From positions 372,001-436,000 of the forward strand of contig NZ_PKQQ01000002.1 in assembly GCF_002893095.1 (NCBI RefSeq): a stretch of 64,000 nt of DNA, given 5' to 3'. The notes beneath the pieces were generated by a model. It saw only the letters and a program-made list of their open reading frames with translations. It was not told the DNA's origin and searched no databases. Positions 49,839 through 61,200 of this stretch are shown in pieces. The DNA is from Stenotrophomonas sp. VV52 (GTDB lineage: Bacteria > Pseudomonadota > Gammaproteobacteria > Xanthomonadales > Xanthomonadaceae). A program made the translations under genes and the position numbers. Numbering within the stretch: the stretch's first letter is position 1; the number at the start of each line of letters is the position of its first letter.

Positions 49839-51872
49839 ATGTCCCGCCTTGCCCATGCCAGCAGTGAAGCCCTCAGCGAGGGCGGCACGCTCGCCAGCCA
49901 ACTCGATGCCTTCGTTGCGCGCCCGGCCCAGCTGCGCCTGACCACCGCAATCGCCGACGCCTTCGACCAGCGCGAGGTGCTGCTGGCCGAGGCCGGGACC
50001 GGCACCGGCAAGACGTTTGCGTACCTGGTGCCGGCGCTGCTGTCCGGACTGAAGACCATCATCTCCACCGGCACCCGCGCGCTGCAGGACCAGCTCTATC
50101 ACCGCGACCTGCCGCGCGTGCGCGCCGCACTCGGGGTAGGCCACAGCAGCGCGCTGCTCAAGGGCCGTTCCAATTACCTGTGCCGGTACCGCCTGCAGCA
50201 GGCCCGAGGTGAGCCGCGCTTTACCTCGCCGCAGGAAGTGGCGCAGTTCCAGCGCATCGTGGCCTGGTCCGGGCGCACCCAACATGGCGACATGGCCGAA
50301 CTGGAGGCGCTGCCGGACGATTCGCCGCTGTACCCGATGGTCACCTCCACCGTCGACAACTGCCTGGGCACCGAATGCCCGTTCTGGCAGGACTGCTTCG
50401 TGGTGCAGGCGCGCCAGCGGGCGCAAGCGGCCGACGTGGTGGTGGTCAACCACCATCTGCTGCTGGCGGACCTGGCGTTGAAGCAGGAAGGCTTCGGCGA
50501 AATCCTGCCGGGTGCGCAGGCGTTCGTGATCGACGAAGCGCACCAGCTGCCGGAACTGGCCGCCAACTTCTTCGGCGAAGGCTTCGGCATGCGCCCATGG
50601 CAGGAACTGGCGCGCGACTGCCTGGCCGAAAGCCGCAGCGTGGCTGGCGCGCAGGCCACGCTGCAGGCGCAGGCCGCACTCCTGGAGCAACTGCTGCGCG
50701 ACCTGCGCGCGGCGATGGACGGGTTGCCGTCGCGGGGTACCCAATGGCGCGCGCTGGCGGTGCCGCAGGTGCGCGACGGTTTCGACGCGGCGATGAGCGC
50801 GCTGGTCGGGCTGCGCGATGCGCTGGACGGCGTGCGCGAGGCCTCGCCGGGCCTGGATGCCTGCCATGCGCGCGCGGTGGAAGCGGTCTCGCGGCTGTCG
50901 CGCTGGCTGGGCGACGATGCGCCGATGCTCGATTTCGAAGCCGACCCCGAGCACGCGCCGGCGCCGGCCGAAGTGCTGTGGTACGAACTCACCCCGCGCG
51001 GTTTCCGCTGCCAGCGCACGCCGATGGACGTGTCCGGACCGCTGCGCGAGCATCGCCAGCGCTCGATGGCGGCGTGGGTGTTCACCTCGGCGACGCTGAC
51101 CGTGGACGGTCAGTTCGACCATATCGCGCAGCGGTTGGGACTGGACGACCCGATCACGCTGCTGCAGCCCAGCCCGTTCGACTGGGCGCGGCAGGCGCTG
51201 TGCTACCTGCCCACCGACCTGCCGGATCCGGCCGCGCGCGGGTTCGGTACGGCGCTGATCCGTGCCTTGACTCCCGTGCTGGAGGCGTCGGCCGGCCGGG
51301 CGTTCCTGCTGTTCGCCTCGCACCGCGCGCTGCGCGAAGCGGCCGAAGCGCTGCGCGATGCACCGTGGCCGCTGTTCGTGCAGGGCGAAGCGCCGCGTGC
51401 CACGCTGCTGCAGCGGTTCCGCGAATCCGGGAATGGCGTGCTGCTGGGCTCGGCCAGTTTCCGCGAAGGCGTGGACGTGGTCGGCGACGCGCTCAGCGTG
51501 GTGGTGATCGACAAGCTGCCGTTCGCCGCCCCGGACGACCCGGTGTTCGAAGCGCGGCTGGACGCGATCCGCCGCGACGGTGGCAACCCGTTCCGCGACG
51601 AACAGTTGCCGCAGGCGGTGATCGCGCTCAAGCAGGGGGTGGGGCGCCTGATCCGCAGCGAAACCGATCGCGGCGTGCTGGTCCTGTGCGACCCGCGCCT
51701 GGTCACGCGCAGTTACGGACGCACCTTCCTGGATTCGCTGCCGCCGTTCCGCCGCACCCGCGCGCTCGGCGATGTGCAGGCCTTCTTTGCGCCACAATGG
51801 GTCGTCGGCTCGGCAGCGACGGCTGCCGAGGCCGTGCCTGCCGGCGATGACTTTCCTACTTCCCTGTTCTGA
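49839..51872 (+). CDS. yoaA: YoaA/DinG-type ATP-dependent DNA helicase
   Basis: A 677-residue superfamily 2, XPD-like helicase. Motif I is AEAGTGTGKTFAYLVPALLSG (about residue 48), the iron-sulphur cluster Cys lie in CRYRLQQARG and CLGTECPFWQDCF (about 113-190), motif II is VIDEAHQLPELAANFF (about 232), and motifs V-VI are in SFREGVDVVGDAL and QGVGRLIRSETDRG. It unwinds damaged forks 5'-3' and in E. coli works with the DNA polymerase III chi subunit. Short for DinG, correct for YoaA (636 in E. coli). Confidence 0.9.
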   Translation: MSRLAHASSEALSEGGTLASQLDAFVARPAQLRLTTAIADAFDQREVLLAEAGTGTGKTFAYLVPALLSGLKTIISTGTRALQDQLYHRDLPRVRAALGVGHSSALLKGRSNYLCRYRLQQARGEPRFTSPQEVAQFQRIVAWSGRTQHGDMAELEALPDDSPLYPMVTSTVDNCLGTECPFWQDCFVVQARQRAQAADVVVVNHHLLLADLALKQEGFGEILPGAQAFVIDEAHQLPELAANFFGEGFGMRPWQELARDCLAESRSVAGAQATLQAQAALLEQLLRDLRAAMDGLPSRGTQWRALAVPQVRDGFDAAMSALVGLRDALDGVREASPGLDACHARAVEAVSRLSRWLGDDAPMLDFEADPEHAPAPAEVLWYELTPRGFRCQRTPMDVSGPLREHRQRSMAAWVFTSATLTVDGQFDHIAQRLGLDDPITLLQPSPFDWARQALCYLPTDLPDPAARGFGTALIRALTPVLEASAGRAFLLFASHRALREAAEALRDAPWPLFVQGEAPRATLLQRFRESGNGVLLGSASFREGVDVVGDALSVVVIDKLPFAAPDDPVFEARLDAIRRDGGNPFRDEQLPQAVIALKQGVGRLIRSETDRGVLVLCDPRLVTRSYGRTFLDSLPPFRRTRALGDVQAFFAPQWVVGSAATAAEAVPAGDDFPTSLF

Positions 51873-51878
51873 CCTGTC

Positions 51879-52583
51879 ATGAATCTGCTTGCCTTTGAAA
51901 CCGCCACCGAAGCCTGTTCCGTTGCCCTGTACGTGGAAGGGCAGGTGCGCGAGCGCTTTGAAGTCGCTCCGCGCCGGCACGCCGAACTGAGCCTGCCGTG
52001 GGCGGAGCAGCTGCTGGCTGAGGCCGGGATTGCCCGTTCGCAGCTGGACGCAATTGCGCTGGGCCGCGGCCCGGGCGCGTTCACCGGGGTGCGCCTGGCG
52101 ATCGCCATCGCGCAGGGCATCGCGCTGGCCCTGGACCGTCCGCTGTTGCCAGTGTCCACCCTCCAGGTGCTGGCGCTGCGGGCGCCGACCGAGGCGACGC
52201 ATGTGCTGAGCAGTATCGACGCGCGTATGGGCGAGGTGTACGTGGCGCGGCAGGTGCGCGTGGACGGGCAGTGGCAGCTGCAGGGCGAAGAGCAGGTGTG
52301 TGCCCCGGAGGCGGTGGCATTGCCGGACGGCAGCCGCTGGTATGGCGTGGGCACCGGGTTTGGTGCGGCCGACGGTGTGCTGGCTACGCGGTTGGCTGGC
52401 CAGCTGGATGGGATGGATGCGCAGGCCTTGCCGCGTGCGTCGGACCTGTTGGCGCTGGCGGTGCCGATGTTCGAGCGCGGGGAGGGCGTGGCGCCGGAGC
52501 TGGTGGAGCCGGCCTACCTGCGCAACAACGTTGCGCTGACCCTCGTGGAGCAGCAGGCCGCGCGGGCTGCGAAACAGGGGTGA
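51879..52583 (+). CDS. tsaB: tRNA t6A37 biosynthesis protein TsaB
   Basis: A 234-residue protein of the ASKHA fold. The start MNLLAFETATEACSVALYV is the phosphate-1 loop, and ALGRGPGAFTGVRLAIAIAQGIALAL is the family block near residues 60-85. TsaB makes a complex with TsaD and TsaE that adds threonylcarbamoyl to adenosine 37 of ANN-reading tRNAs. It lies six bases after yoaA in one operon. Confidence 0.93.
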   Translation: MNLLAFETATEACSVALYVEGQVRERFEVAPRRHAELSLPWAEQLLAEAGIARSQLDAIALGRGPGAFTGVRLAIAIAQGIALALDRPLLPVSTLQVLALRAPTEATHVLSSIDARMGEVYVARQVRVDGQWQLQGEEQVCAPEAVALPDGSRWYGVGTGFGAADGVLATRLAGQLDGMDAQALPRASDLLALAVPMFERGEGVAPELVEPAYLRNNVALTLVEQQAARAAKQG

Positions 52584-52596
52584 TCATTTTTCCGTG

Positions 52597-52661
52597 GGAC
52601 ACGCATGGCGTGTCACTACGGACATCGTCCGGTGCATGTAGTGACACGCCATGCGTGTCAC
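52597..52661. repeat. Inverted pair of SMAG-like elements
   Basis: Two GTAG-headed palindromes face outward (52597-52619 minus, 52638-52661 plus), sharing the core GACACGCATGGCGTGTC. They fill the entire 79-base gap between convergent tsaB and the TonB-like gene and could stop transcription from both sides. Confidence 0.82.
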
Positions 52662-52662
52662 G

Positions 52663-53546
52663 TCACCGGTCGTCGCGAAGTTCCCCGCCCGGCAGGAACA
52701 CCCAGGTCCGCGTCACCTGCAGGATGTCCACCCCATCGTCGGTCTTGGGTAGCGGTGGGAACGGCTGGGCCAGGCGGATCACGCGCAGCGCGGTTTCGTC
52801 CAACAGCGGGGTGCCGCTGCTGCGCAGGATCCGGCTGCTTTCCACGCTGCCGTCGCGGCGTACGCCCACGGTGATCACCACCTGGCCGCCGAGCCGGCGC
52901 TGGCGCGCTTCGTCCGGATAGTTGAGGTTGCCCACGCGCTCGGCGCGGTCGACCCAGGCGCGCAGGTAATTGGCGTACGCGTATTCACGCGTACTCGCCG
53001 ACACGAACTTGCGGTTCGGGCGCTTGGCGTACTGCGCCGAGCGCAGGTGCACTTCGGCCGCCAGCCGGGCCATTTCCGCGTCGCGCTGTTCGCGCGCGGT
53101 GGGCGCCGCGTCCGGCTGCGGGTTCTCGGGCAGCGGTTGGGTCTCGGCCTTGGCCACCTGGTCGGGGCTGTTGCGGCTGGCCACCACCCGCGCCTGCGGC
53201 GGCGGGGGACGCGCGGCGTCCTGGCGCTGCTGCGGCACCGGCGACAGCCCGGCCTGCGGCTGCGGCACGATCCCGGTCTGGTTGTCGCGCGGGCGCTGCG
53301 CCTTGTCGTGGTCGCCGCCGCCCTGCTGGTTGGCCTGGGCCAGGAAGTCGGCCTGCTTCGGGGTCAGCGGGGTCTGGGTCTGGCTGAAGATCACGTCCAG
53401 CGTCGGCACCAGCGCGGCGTTGTCGCTCACCGCGAAGCCGACGCCCAGGATCAGCAGCGCATGCACCAGCACCGACAGCGCCAGGGTGGCGCCCAGGCGC
53501 TGCGACTCGCGGGCCTGCAGCGGCACCATCGGATCGACCACCGTGC

Positions 53547-53550
<4 letters not shown>
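52663..53550 (-). CDS. TonB family protein (energy transducer-like)
   Basis: A 295-residue protein with a short cytoplasmic start, one membrane span (ATLALSVLVHALLILGVGFAV, about 21-41), a Gln/Pro/Arg-rich periplasmic linker (about 85-140) and a C-terminal TonB domain of about 90 residues (YANYLRAWVDRAERVGNLNYPDEARQRRLGGQVVITVGV, then GSVESSRILRSSGTPLLDETALRVI). It would pass proton-motive energy to outer-membrane receptors or act as an envelope linker. No exbBD genes are adjacent. Its start overlaps the gshB stop by four bases. Confidence 0.82.
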
Positions 53551-54497
<947 letters not shown>

Positions 54498-54658
54498 GGT
54501 CGCAACCTGGCGGGCAGGCGCTGATGGTAGCGGCAATGCGCCCGCGCTGCCTGCCCCGGGGGGCGGAACGCAGCATCCGGCGGCCTTCACGCTTTGCGCA
54601 GTTCCGGCTCCGGGCGCCGACGGGGACGTGCGCGTGGCGTGGCTTGGGCAGCACACCC

Positions 54659-54687
54659 TTGATGACGGCCGCGTGGTGGGATATAGA
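54659..54687 (+). promoter_or_regulatory. Candidate promoter of pilGHIJ-chpA
   Basis: TTGATG (54659-54664) lies 17 bases before TATAGA (54682-54687) in the 249-base divergent gap between gshB and pilG. A start near 54694 would give a leader of about 50 bases with a GGGAAAAGG ribosome site before pilG. It is the best sigma-70-type match I found in this gap. Confidence 0.5.
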
Positions 54688-54746
54688 TACGCTTTCGCAG
54701 CGGCGCTGTACCTACGCAGAAGCGTCGCGCGCTCGGGGAAAAGGTA

Positions 54747-55148
54747 ATGACTGAAAACATGGCTGCGGGTGGGGAACTCGCAGGAATGAGAGTCATGGTC
54801 ATCGATGATTCGAAGACCATTCGACGCACCGCTGAAACACTGCTCAAGCGCGAAGGCTGCGAGGTGGTGACCGCGACCGATGGTTTCGAGGCCCTGGCCA
54901 AGATTGCCGACCAGCAGCCGCAGATCATCTTCGTGGACATCATGATGCCGCGGCTGGACGGCTATCAGACCTGCGCGCTGATCAAGAACAACCAGCTGTT
55001 CAAGAAGACACCGGTGATCATGCTGTCCTCCAAGGACGGCCTGTTCGACAAGGCGCGTGGGCGCATCGTGGGCTCGGAGCAGTACCTGACCAAGCCTTTC
55101 ACGCGTGAAGAACTGCTGGGTGCCATCCGCACATACGTAAACGCCTGA
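54747..55148 (+). CDS. pilG: Twitching motility response regulator PilG
   Basis: A 133-residue CheY-like receiver. Acidic pocket in MVIDDSKTIRRTAETLL, phosphorylation Asp in IIFVDIMMPRLDGYQTC (about residue 63), Thr/Ser in MLSSKDG, Lys in YLTKPFTREEL. In the Pil-Chp system it is phosphorylated by ChpA and promotes pilus extension and cAMP signalling, by interaction with FimL/FimV and PilB factors. First in the operon. Confidence 0.93.
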   Translation: MTENMAAGGELAGMRVMVIDDSKTIRRTAETLLKREGCEVVTATDGFEALAKIADQQPQIIFVDIMMPRLDGYQTCALIKNNQLFKKTPVIMLSSKDGLFDKARGRIVGSEQYLTKPFTREELLGAIRTYVNA

Positions 55149-55166
55149 CCAGGGGGGAAAGGCACA

Positions 55167-55529
55167 ATGGCTCGAATCGTTCTGATCGAGGACTCACCGA
55201 CCGAACGGGCGGTGATGATGAAATTACTGGCCGGGGCTGGGCACGAAGTGCTCGAGGCCGAAAATGCTGAACAAGGTCTTGAACTCGTCCGTGAGCACCT
55301 GCCACAGCTGGTGCTGATGGACGTGGTGCTGCCCGGCATGAGTGGCTTCCAGGCGACCCGCGCACTCAGTCGCGACCCGGCTACCAAGGCCATCCCGGTC
55401 ATCATCATCAGCACCAAGGCGATGGAGACCGACAAGGCCTGGGGGCTTCGCCAGGGGGCTTCTGACTACATCGTCAAGCCGCCGAACGAAGAGTTTCTGA
55501 TCGCCCGGATCAACGAACTGGTGTCCTGA
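55167..55529 (+). CDS. pilH: Twitching motility response regulator PilH
   Basis: A 120-residue CheY-like receiver: IVLIEDSPTERAVM, LVLMDVVLPGMSGFQATR (Asp about residue 52), IIISTKAMETDK, YIVKPPNEEFL. PilH is the second ChpA target and favours pilus retraction or signal turnover. It is 18 bases after pilG and overlaps pilI as TGATG. A GGGGGGAAAGG ribosome site lies upstream. Confidence 0.92.
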   Translation: MARIVLIEDSPTERAVMMKLLAGAGHEVLEAENAEQGLELVREHLPQLVLMDVVLPGMSGFQATRALSRDPATKAIPVIIISTKAMETDKAWGLRQGASDYIVKPPNEEFLIARINELVS

Positions 55530-56059
55530 TGCGTTCTCCCTTCGACATCCTTGAAGCCTACGAACGGCGCAGCCTGGCCCATGCGGTGCAGCTGCCCGAG
55601 CGGCAGTTCGCCCAGGACCTGTGGCGCGGCGTCGGCTACCGGGTCGGCAAGCGCCACCTGGTGTCGGACTTCCGCGAAGTGGTGGAAATCGTCCCGATGC
55701 CGCCGATCACCCCGGTGCCCGGCGCGCAGCCGTGGCTGCTGGGCGTGGGCAACCTGCGCGGCAACCTGTTTCCGGTGGTCGACCTGAAGTACTTCATGGA
55801 AGGCGAGCGCACCGTGCAGCAGGAAGGCCAGCGCGTGCTGATCATGCGCCAGGCCGGCGGCGACGTGGCCCTGACCATCGACGAACTGTTCGGCCAGCGC
55901 AGCTTCGAACTGGACCAGGACACCGGTACTGGTGAACTGGCCAGCGGTCGTTACGCCCATTTCGTCGACCGCGCGTTCCATGGCGACGGCCGCGACTGGG
56001 GTGTGTTCTCGCTGTCGCTGTTGTCCCGTACCCCCGAATTCAGGCAGGCCGCGGCATGA
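55529..56059 (+). CDS. pilI: CheW-like adaptor PilI
   Basis: A 176-residue protein. The N-terminal SPFDILEAYERRSLAHAVQLPE is typical of PilI, and a CheW domain spans residues about 30-165 with WRGVGYRVGKRHLVSDFREVVEIVPMPP, WLLGVGNLRGNLFPVVDLKYFM and VALTIDELFGQRSF. It links the PilJ receptor to ChpA. Coupled to pilH by a one-base overlap. Confidence 0.92.
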   Translation: MRSPFDILEAYERRSLAHAVQLPERQFAQDLWRGVGYRVGKRHLVSDFREVVEIVPMPPITPVPGAQPWLLGVGNLRGNLFPVVDLKYFMEGERTVQQEGQRVLIMRQAGGDVALTIDELFGQRSFELDQDTGTGELASGRYAHFVDRAFHGDGRDWGVFSLSLLSRTPEFRQAAA

Positions 56060-56102
56060 ACGCTGCTGGCTTCCTTACCGTATTGAAGATCGAGGTTGAA
56101 CG

Positions 56103-58139
56103 ATGAGTACTTCTTCGGAAACTGCCAAGGCCGGCAAGCTGGGCTCGGTGGGTACCAATTTCTGGCTCGGCCTGCTGGCCTTGTCGCTGATCGTGTTCGG
56201 TCTCAACACCGGCGTGGCCACCTGGCAGGGCAGTCGCCTGGCCGGCGCCAGCACCGGCGCGGCCGACCTGCAGGTGCTGTCCCAGCAGCTGGCCAACCAG
56301 GGTCGTGAAGCAGTCTCGGGCAACGCCCAGGCGTTCACCGCCTTCAAGGACACCAAGACCCGCATCGAAAGCACCGTGAGCAGCCTGCAGGGGCGCTACG
56401 GCAACGAAACCAACGTGTCCGGTCCGCTCAACCAGCTGACCCAGACCTGGGAGCCGCTCGGCAAGAGCGCCGCCCAGCTGGTCGCCAGCGAGCCGGCGGT
56501 CCTGGCCCTGGCCGGCAACGCCAACAACTTCGTCAACGGCGTCCCGGCGCTGCAGGCACAGCTGAACGAAGTGGTCCGCGCCATGTCGGCCGGCGGCGCT
56601 CCGGCGTCGCAGGTGTACAACGCGCTGCAGCAGGTCGTGGTGGTGGGCTCGATGGCCCGCCGCGTGACCGAAATGCGCGCCGGTGGCGGTAACGCCGCTG
56701 CCGCGGGCGACGCACTGGCCCGCGACTCGGTGGTGTTCACCCAGGTGCTGGACGCACTGCGCAACGGCAATGAAGAACTGGGTATTGCCCCGGTCCGCAA
56801 CGCCGGCGCGCTCGCTGCGCTGGAGCAGTCGCAGAAGCAGTGGGACACGATGAAGCTGGACGCCGACGCGATCCTGGCCAGCTCGCGCCAGTTGTTCTCG
56901 GCGCAGTCCTCGGCTGCCGCGCTGACCGCCGGCTCGACCAAGATGCTGGACGACAGCAAGCGGCTGTTTGAAGCGTTCTCCTCGTTCGGTTCGGTGCGCG
57001 ACTCGCGCCTGTTCCCGAACTTCTGGCTGGGCGTGATCTCCGGCGCGCTGTCGCTGATTGCCATCATCGGCTTCGTCAGCAGCACCGTGCGCAGCCGCTC
57101 GCGCGAACAGGAACTGCGTTACCAGACCCAGGTGGAATTCAACAGCCGCAACCAGCAGGCGATCATGCGGCTGCTGGACGAAATCAGCTCGCTGGGTGAA
57201 GGCGACCTGACCGTGAAGGCCTCGGTGACCGAGGACATGACCGGCGCGATCGCCGACGCAATCAACTACGCCGTGGACGAACTGCGCCACCTGGTGACCA
57301 CCATCAACGACACCTCGGCCAAGGTCGCCGTGTCCACCCAGGAAACCCAGGCCACCGCGATGCAGCTGGCCGAAGCGGCCGGCCACCAGGCCAACCAGAT
57401 CACCTCCGCCTCCGACCGGATCGGCGAAATCGCGTCGAGCATCGAACAGGTGTCGCGCAACTCGGCCGAGTCCGCCGACGTGGCACAGCGCTCGGTGGTG
57501 ATCGCCGCCGAGGGTGCCGGCGTGGTGCGCGAAACCATCCAGGGCATGGACCAGATCCGCGACCAGATCCAGGAAACCTCCAAGCGCATCAAACGCCTGG
57601 GCGAGTCCTCGCAGGAAATCGGCTCGATCGTGGAACTGATCAACGACATTTCCGAGCAGACCAACATCCTGGCACTGAACGCGGCCGTGCAGGCCGCCTC
57701 GGCTGGTGAGGCCGGCCGTGGTTTCGCCGTGGTGGCCGACGAAGTGCAGCGCCTGGCAGAACGTACCTCCGGTGCGACCCGACGGATCGAAAACCTGGTC
57801 CAGGCCATTCAGGCCGATACCAACGAAGCGGTCAGCTCGATGGAGCAGACCACCGCCGAAGTGGTGTCCGGTGCACGCCTGGCCGAAGACGCCGGTACCG
57901 CGCTGACCGAAATCGAGCGCGTGTCCAACGCACTGAACAACCTCATCAAGAACATCTCGATCGCCGCCCAGCAGCAGTCCTCGGCCGCATCCGACATCAC
58001 CCGCACCATGGGCGTGATCCGTCAGATTACCGGCCAGACCTCGCAGGGCGCGGGACAGACCGCCGAGTCGATCGGTCATTTGGCACAGCTGGCGGCCGAC
58101 CTGCGCCGCTCGGTTGCCGACTTCAAGCTGCCGGCGTGA
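56103..58139 (+). CDS. pilJ: Methyl-accepting chemotaxis protein PilJ
   Basis: A 678-residue receptor with two membrane spans: about 20-40 ([20 protein letters not shown]) and about 303-326 ([21 protein letters not shown]), enclosing a helical periplasmic sensor domain of about 260 residues (PilJ family). A HAMP-type region follows with [15 protein letters not shown], then the signalling hairpin tip with [40 protein letters not shown]. It senses surface contact through pili and passes the signal to ChpA by PilI. A short gap of 43 bases separates it from pilI. Confidence 0.94.
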   Translation: MSTSSETAKAGKLGSVGTNFWLGLLALSLIVFGLNTGVATWQGSRLAGASTGAADLQVLSQQLANQGREAVSGNAQAFTAFKDTKTRIESTVSSLQGRYGNETNVSGPLNQLTQTWEPLGKSAAQLVASEPAVLALAGNANNFVNGVPALQAQLNEVVRAMSAGGAPASQVYNALQQVVVVGSMARRVTEMRAGGGNAAAAGDALARDSVVFTQVLDALRNGNEELGIAPVRNAGALAALEQSQKQWDTMKLDADAILASSRQLFSAQSSAAALTAGSTKMLDDSKRLFEAFSSFGSVRDSRLFPNFWLGVISGALSLIAIIGFVSSTVRSRSREQELRYQTQVEFNSRNQQAIMRLLDEISSLGEGDLTVKASVTEDMTGAIADAINYAVDELRHLVTTINDTSAKVAVSTQETQATAMQLAEAAGHQANQITSASDRIGEIASSIEQVSRNSAESADVAQRSVVIAAEGAGVVRETIQGMDQIRDQIQETSKRIKRLGESSQEIGSIVELINDISEQTNILALNAAVQAASAGEAGRGFAVVADEVQRLAERTSGATRRIENLVQAIQADTNEAVSSMEQTTAEVVSGARLAEDAGTALTEIERVSNALNNLIKNISIAAQQQSSAASDITRTMGVIRQITGQTSQGAGQTAESIGHLAQLAADLRRSVADFKLPA

Positions 58140-58174
58140 GCCGCGGGCAGGGCGGAGAGGGAAGGAATCAGCAG

Positions 58175-58237
58175 ATGATGCATCGCGAGAAGCCACAGCA
58201 CGACACGCGCGCGCCCCTGCCGGGAGACCTGGCATGA
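58175..58237 (+). CDS. Possible 20-residue leader ORF before chpA
   Basis: A frame of 20 codons (MMHREKPQHDTRAPLPGDLA) starts after a strong GGAGAGGGAAGG ribosome site and stops over the chpA start as ATGA. chpA itself has a good GGGAGA site only nine bases upstream. Overlap and strong site suggest that translation of the leader could be coupled with chpA. It may instead be an alternative or ancestral start region. Confidence 0.4.
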   Translation: MMHREKPQHDTRAPLPGDLA

Positions 58238-61200
58238 GCACGCTGCGCGATGCCATGAGCCATGCCGCCCTGGGCTGGGTGAAGCCGGAGCTGGATGAGA
58301 CCCTGCGCCAGGTGCGCAACGAGGTCGAGTATTACGCCGAAGACCCGGCCGACGGCAGCCGCATGCGCTTCTGCGCCGGCTACCTGCACCAGGTGCAGGG
58401 CACCCTGCGCATGGTCGAGCTGTACGCGCCGGCCATGGTCGCCGAGGAAATGGAGCAGCTGGCCAACGCCATCGGTGCGGGCGAAGTGCCCGACCGCGAC
58501 GAAGCCTGCGCCACCCTGATGCGCGGCAGCGTGCTGCTGCCCGACTACCTGGAGCGCCTGCAGAACGGCCACCGCGACATTCCGATCGTGCTGCTGCCGC
58601 TGCTCAACGACATCCGTGCCGCGCGTGCGGCGCCGGGCATCAATGAAAGCGTGCTGTTCGCCTTCGCCCCGGACAGCGCCAGCGCCACCGAAGCCGAACT
58701 GGACCATGCGCGCGGCAGCCTGAGCGGCCGCAACCGCGAACTGCTCGACACCGTGGGCAATGCGGTCAAGGAAGAACTGCTGCGGATCAAGGACGCGCTG
58801 GACCTGCACCTGCGCACCGGCGGCGAGCCCGCACAGCTGCAGACCCAGGTCGACGAACTGGGCGCCGTGGCCGACACCCTGGGCATGATGGGCCTGGGCG
58901 TGGCCCGTGGCGTGGTCGTGCAGCAGCGCGACGCGCTGCGCGGCGTGGTCGACGGCGCGCAGCAGATCGACGAGACCCTGCTGCTGGATATCGCCGGTGC
59001 CCTGCTGTACGTGGACGCCTCGCTGGACGACCAGGTCGCGCACCTGGGCGCCGGTGGCAGCGGCGAGGACGACCCGAGCGCGGCCGAAGGCCGCCGCACC
59101 GTGGAGATCCTGGCGCACGAAGCGATCGCCAACTTCGCGGCGGCGCGCGAGCATTTCGTCGCCTTCATCGAAACCAACTGGAACCACCAGCAGCTGCACG
59201 AAGTGCCGCGCCTGCTCGGTGAGGTCGCCGGCGCGCTGCGCATGCTCGACCTGCCGACCCCGGCCGATTACCTGCAGGGCGTGCGCCAGTACATCTCGGT
59301 GGAGCTGATCGGCCGCCAGCGCGTGCCCAGCGGGCGCCAGCTGGACACCCTGGCCGACGCCATGGCCAGCCTGGAGTACTACCTGGAAGCCCTGCGCGAA
59401 CGTCGCCAGGGACGCGAAGACATTCTCGACATCACCCGTACCAGCCTTGAAACGCTGCGCTACTGGCCGCTGCCGGACGAGAACGCCGCGCCGGCCGATG
59501 TCAGCGCCGAAGCGCTGCCGGTCGCCCCGGAGCACGTCGAACTGACGGGTTGGGACACGCCCGTGGCCGCGCCGGTCGAGGTTGCCGTGACCCCGGCCGC
59601 GCCTGCGCCGGGCGATGTGCCGTCGCCGCCGCTGCCGGACATCACCTTCGATCCCGTGCCCGAGGTCGCTGCGACCGCGCCGGTCGAACGCGTCGCCAAG
59701 CCGGCACCGACCCTGGTGTTCGAGGCCTCCATGGCACCGGTGGCCGCCGACGCGCCGCAGTGGACGCTGCACAGCGATGCTGCCCGCATCGAAACCGCGG
59801 CCCCGACCTTCGCCAACTTCGACCCGGTCGTGGCTGAAGACAGCGAGGCAGGCCAGGCATGGGGCGTTGCGCCCGTGGAGATCGCGCCGATCGTGCTGGA
59901 CGGGGTCGACACGGCCGTGTCCGACGACGACCAGCCGGCCAGCACCGGGTTCGATCCGGTCGCCGCCGAGCACGATGCACTGGAACTGAGCGACGAGCCC
60001 ATCGAGTTCACCTTCGACGAACCGCTGCAGAACGCCGGCGACGTGCTGTCGCTGGAGATCGATGACGCGCCGGTGGCCGCGCAGGAGGCCGAGGGCACGC
60101 TGGACGTGCAGGCCTTGCCGAGCTTCCTGCAGGAGCAGATCGAACCCGCTGCAGAGACCCCGCTGACCGTGGACGCGCCGCTCGAGGACGTCGCCGCACC
60201 TGCCGATGAGATCATCGAGCCGGTCGCTGCCGTCGAAGACGAGCAGGGCATCGAACTGATCGAAGCGGCCGCACCCCTCGCCACCGGTGGCGTGCAGGAA
60301 GCGGTCATCAGCACGATCGAACTGGACGACGAGTCGGCCCGCTTCCTGGCCGAGCTGGACGTCGCCGCTGCGCAGTTCTCCACTACCCCGGACGTGGCGC
60401 CCGCCGCCGCCGTGGGCGACGTGGAGGCGGCCGCCGCCGCTGAAGCCGAACTGGACACCACCATCGACGCCGGTTTCGAGGACGATGGCGAGAACATCGA
60501 CCAGGACATCCGCGACGTCTTCATCGAAGAATTCGACGAAGAACTGGTCAACCTGGGCAACCTGTTGCCGGTCTGGCGCATGGCACCGGACAACATGGAC
60601 CGCCTGCGTCCGATCCGCCGCGTGTTCCACACCCTGAAGGGCAGTGGCCGCCTGGTCGGCGCGCGTACGCTCGGCGAGTTCAGCTGGAAGATCGAAGGCA
60701 TGCTCAACCGCGTGCTGGATGGCAGCCGTCCGGCCTCGCCGGCGGTGGTCGCCATGGTCACCCAGGCCTACGAAGTGCTGCCGCAGCTGAATGCCGCGCT
60801 GCGCGACGGCAGCCGTGTCAGCGCCGACCTGCAGGCCATGCAAGCCATCGCCGACCGCGTGGGTGCAGGCGAAGAAACCTTCCACGTGCCGCTGCAGCGT
60901 TCGGTCCCGGTGGCCGCGCCGGTGGAAACCGTTGAAGCGGTCGAGCCGGAACTGAGCGGCACCCCGGCCAACATCGACGAAGTACTGCGCGAGATCCTGG
61001 AAGCCGAAGTGGAGGCCCACCACGCCACGTTGCAGGCCTGGTTGCAGGACGCCCAGGCCGCACCGCAGCCGGTCACCGACAGCCTGCTGCGCGCGGTGCA
61101 CACCATGAACGGTGCGTTCGCGATGACCGACGTGCCGGAGATCACCGCCGTCACCGGCGGGGCGGAAACCTTCATCAAGCGGTCGCTGGCCGCCGATGCG

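Noticed and set aside
49092..52202. Minus-strand frame of 1,036 codons
   Set aside because: Crosses mrcB, the lipoprotein, yoaA and tsaB, all of which are convincing on the plus strand.
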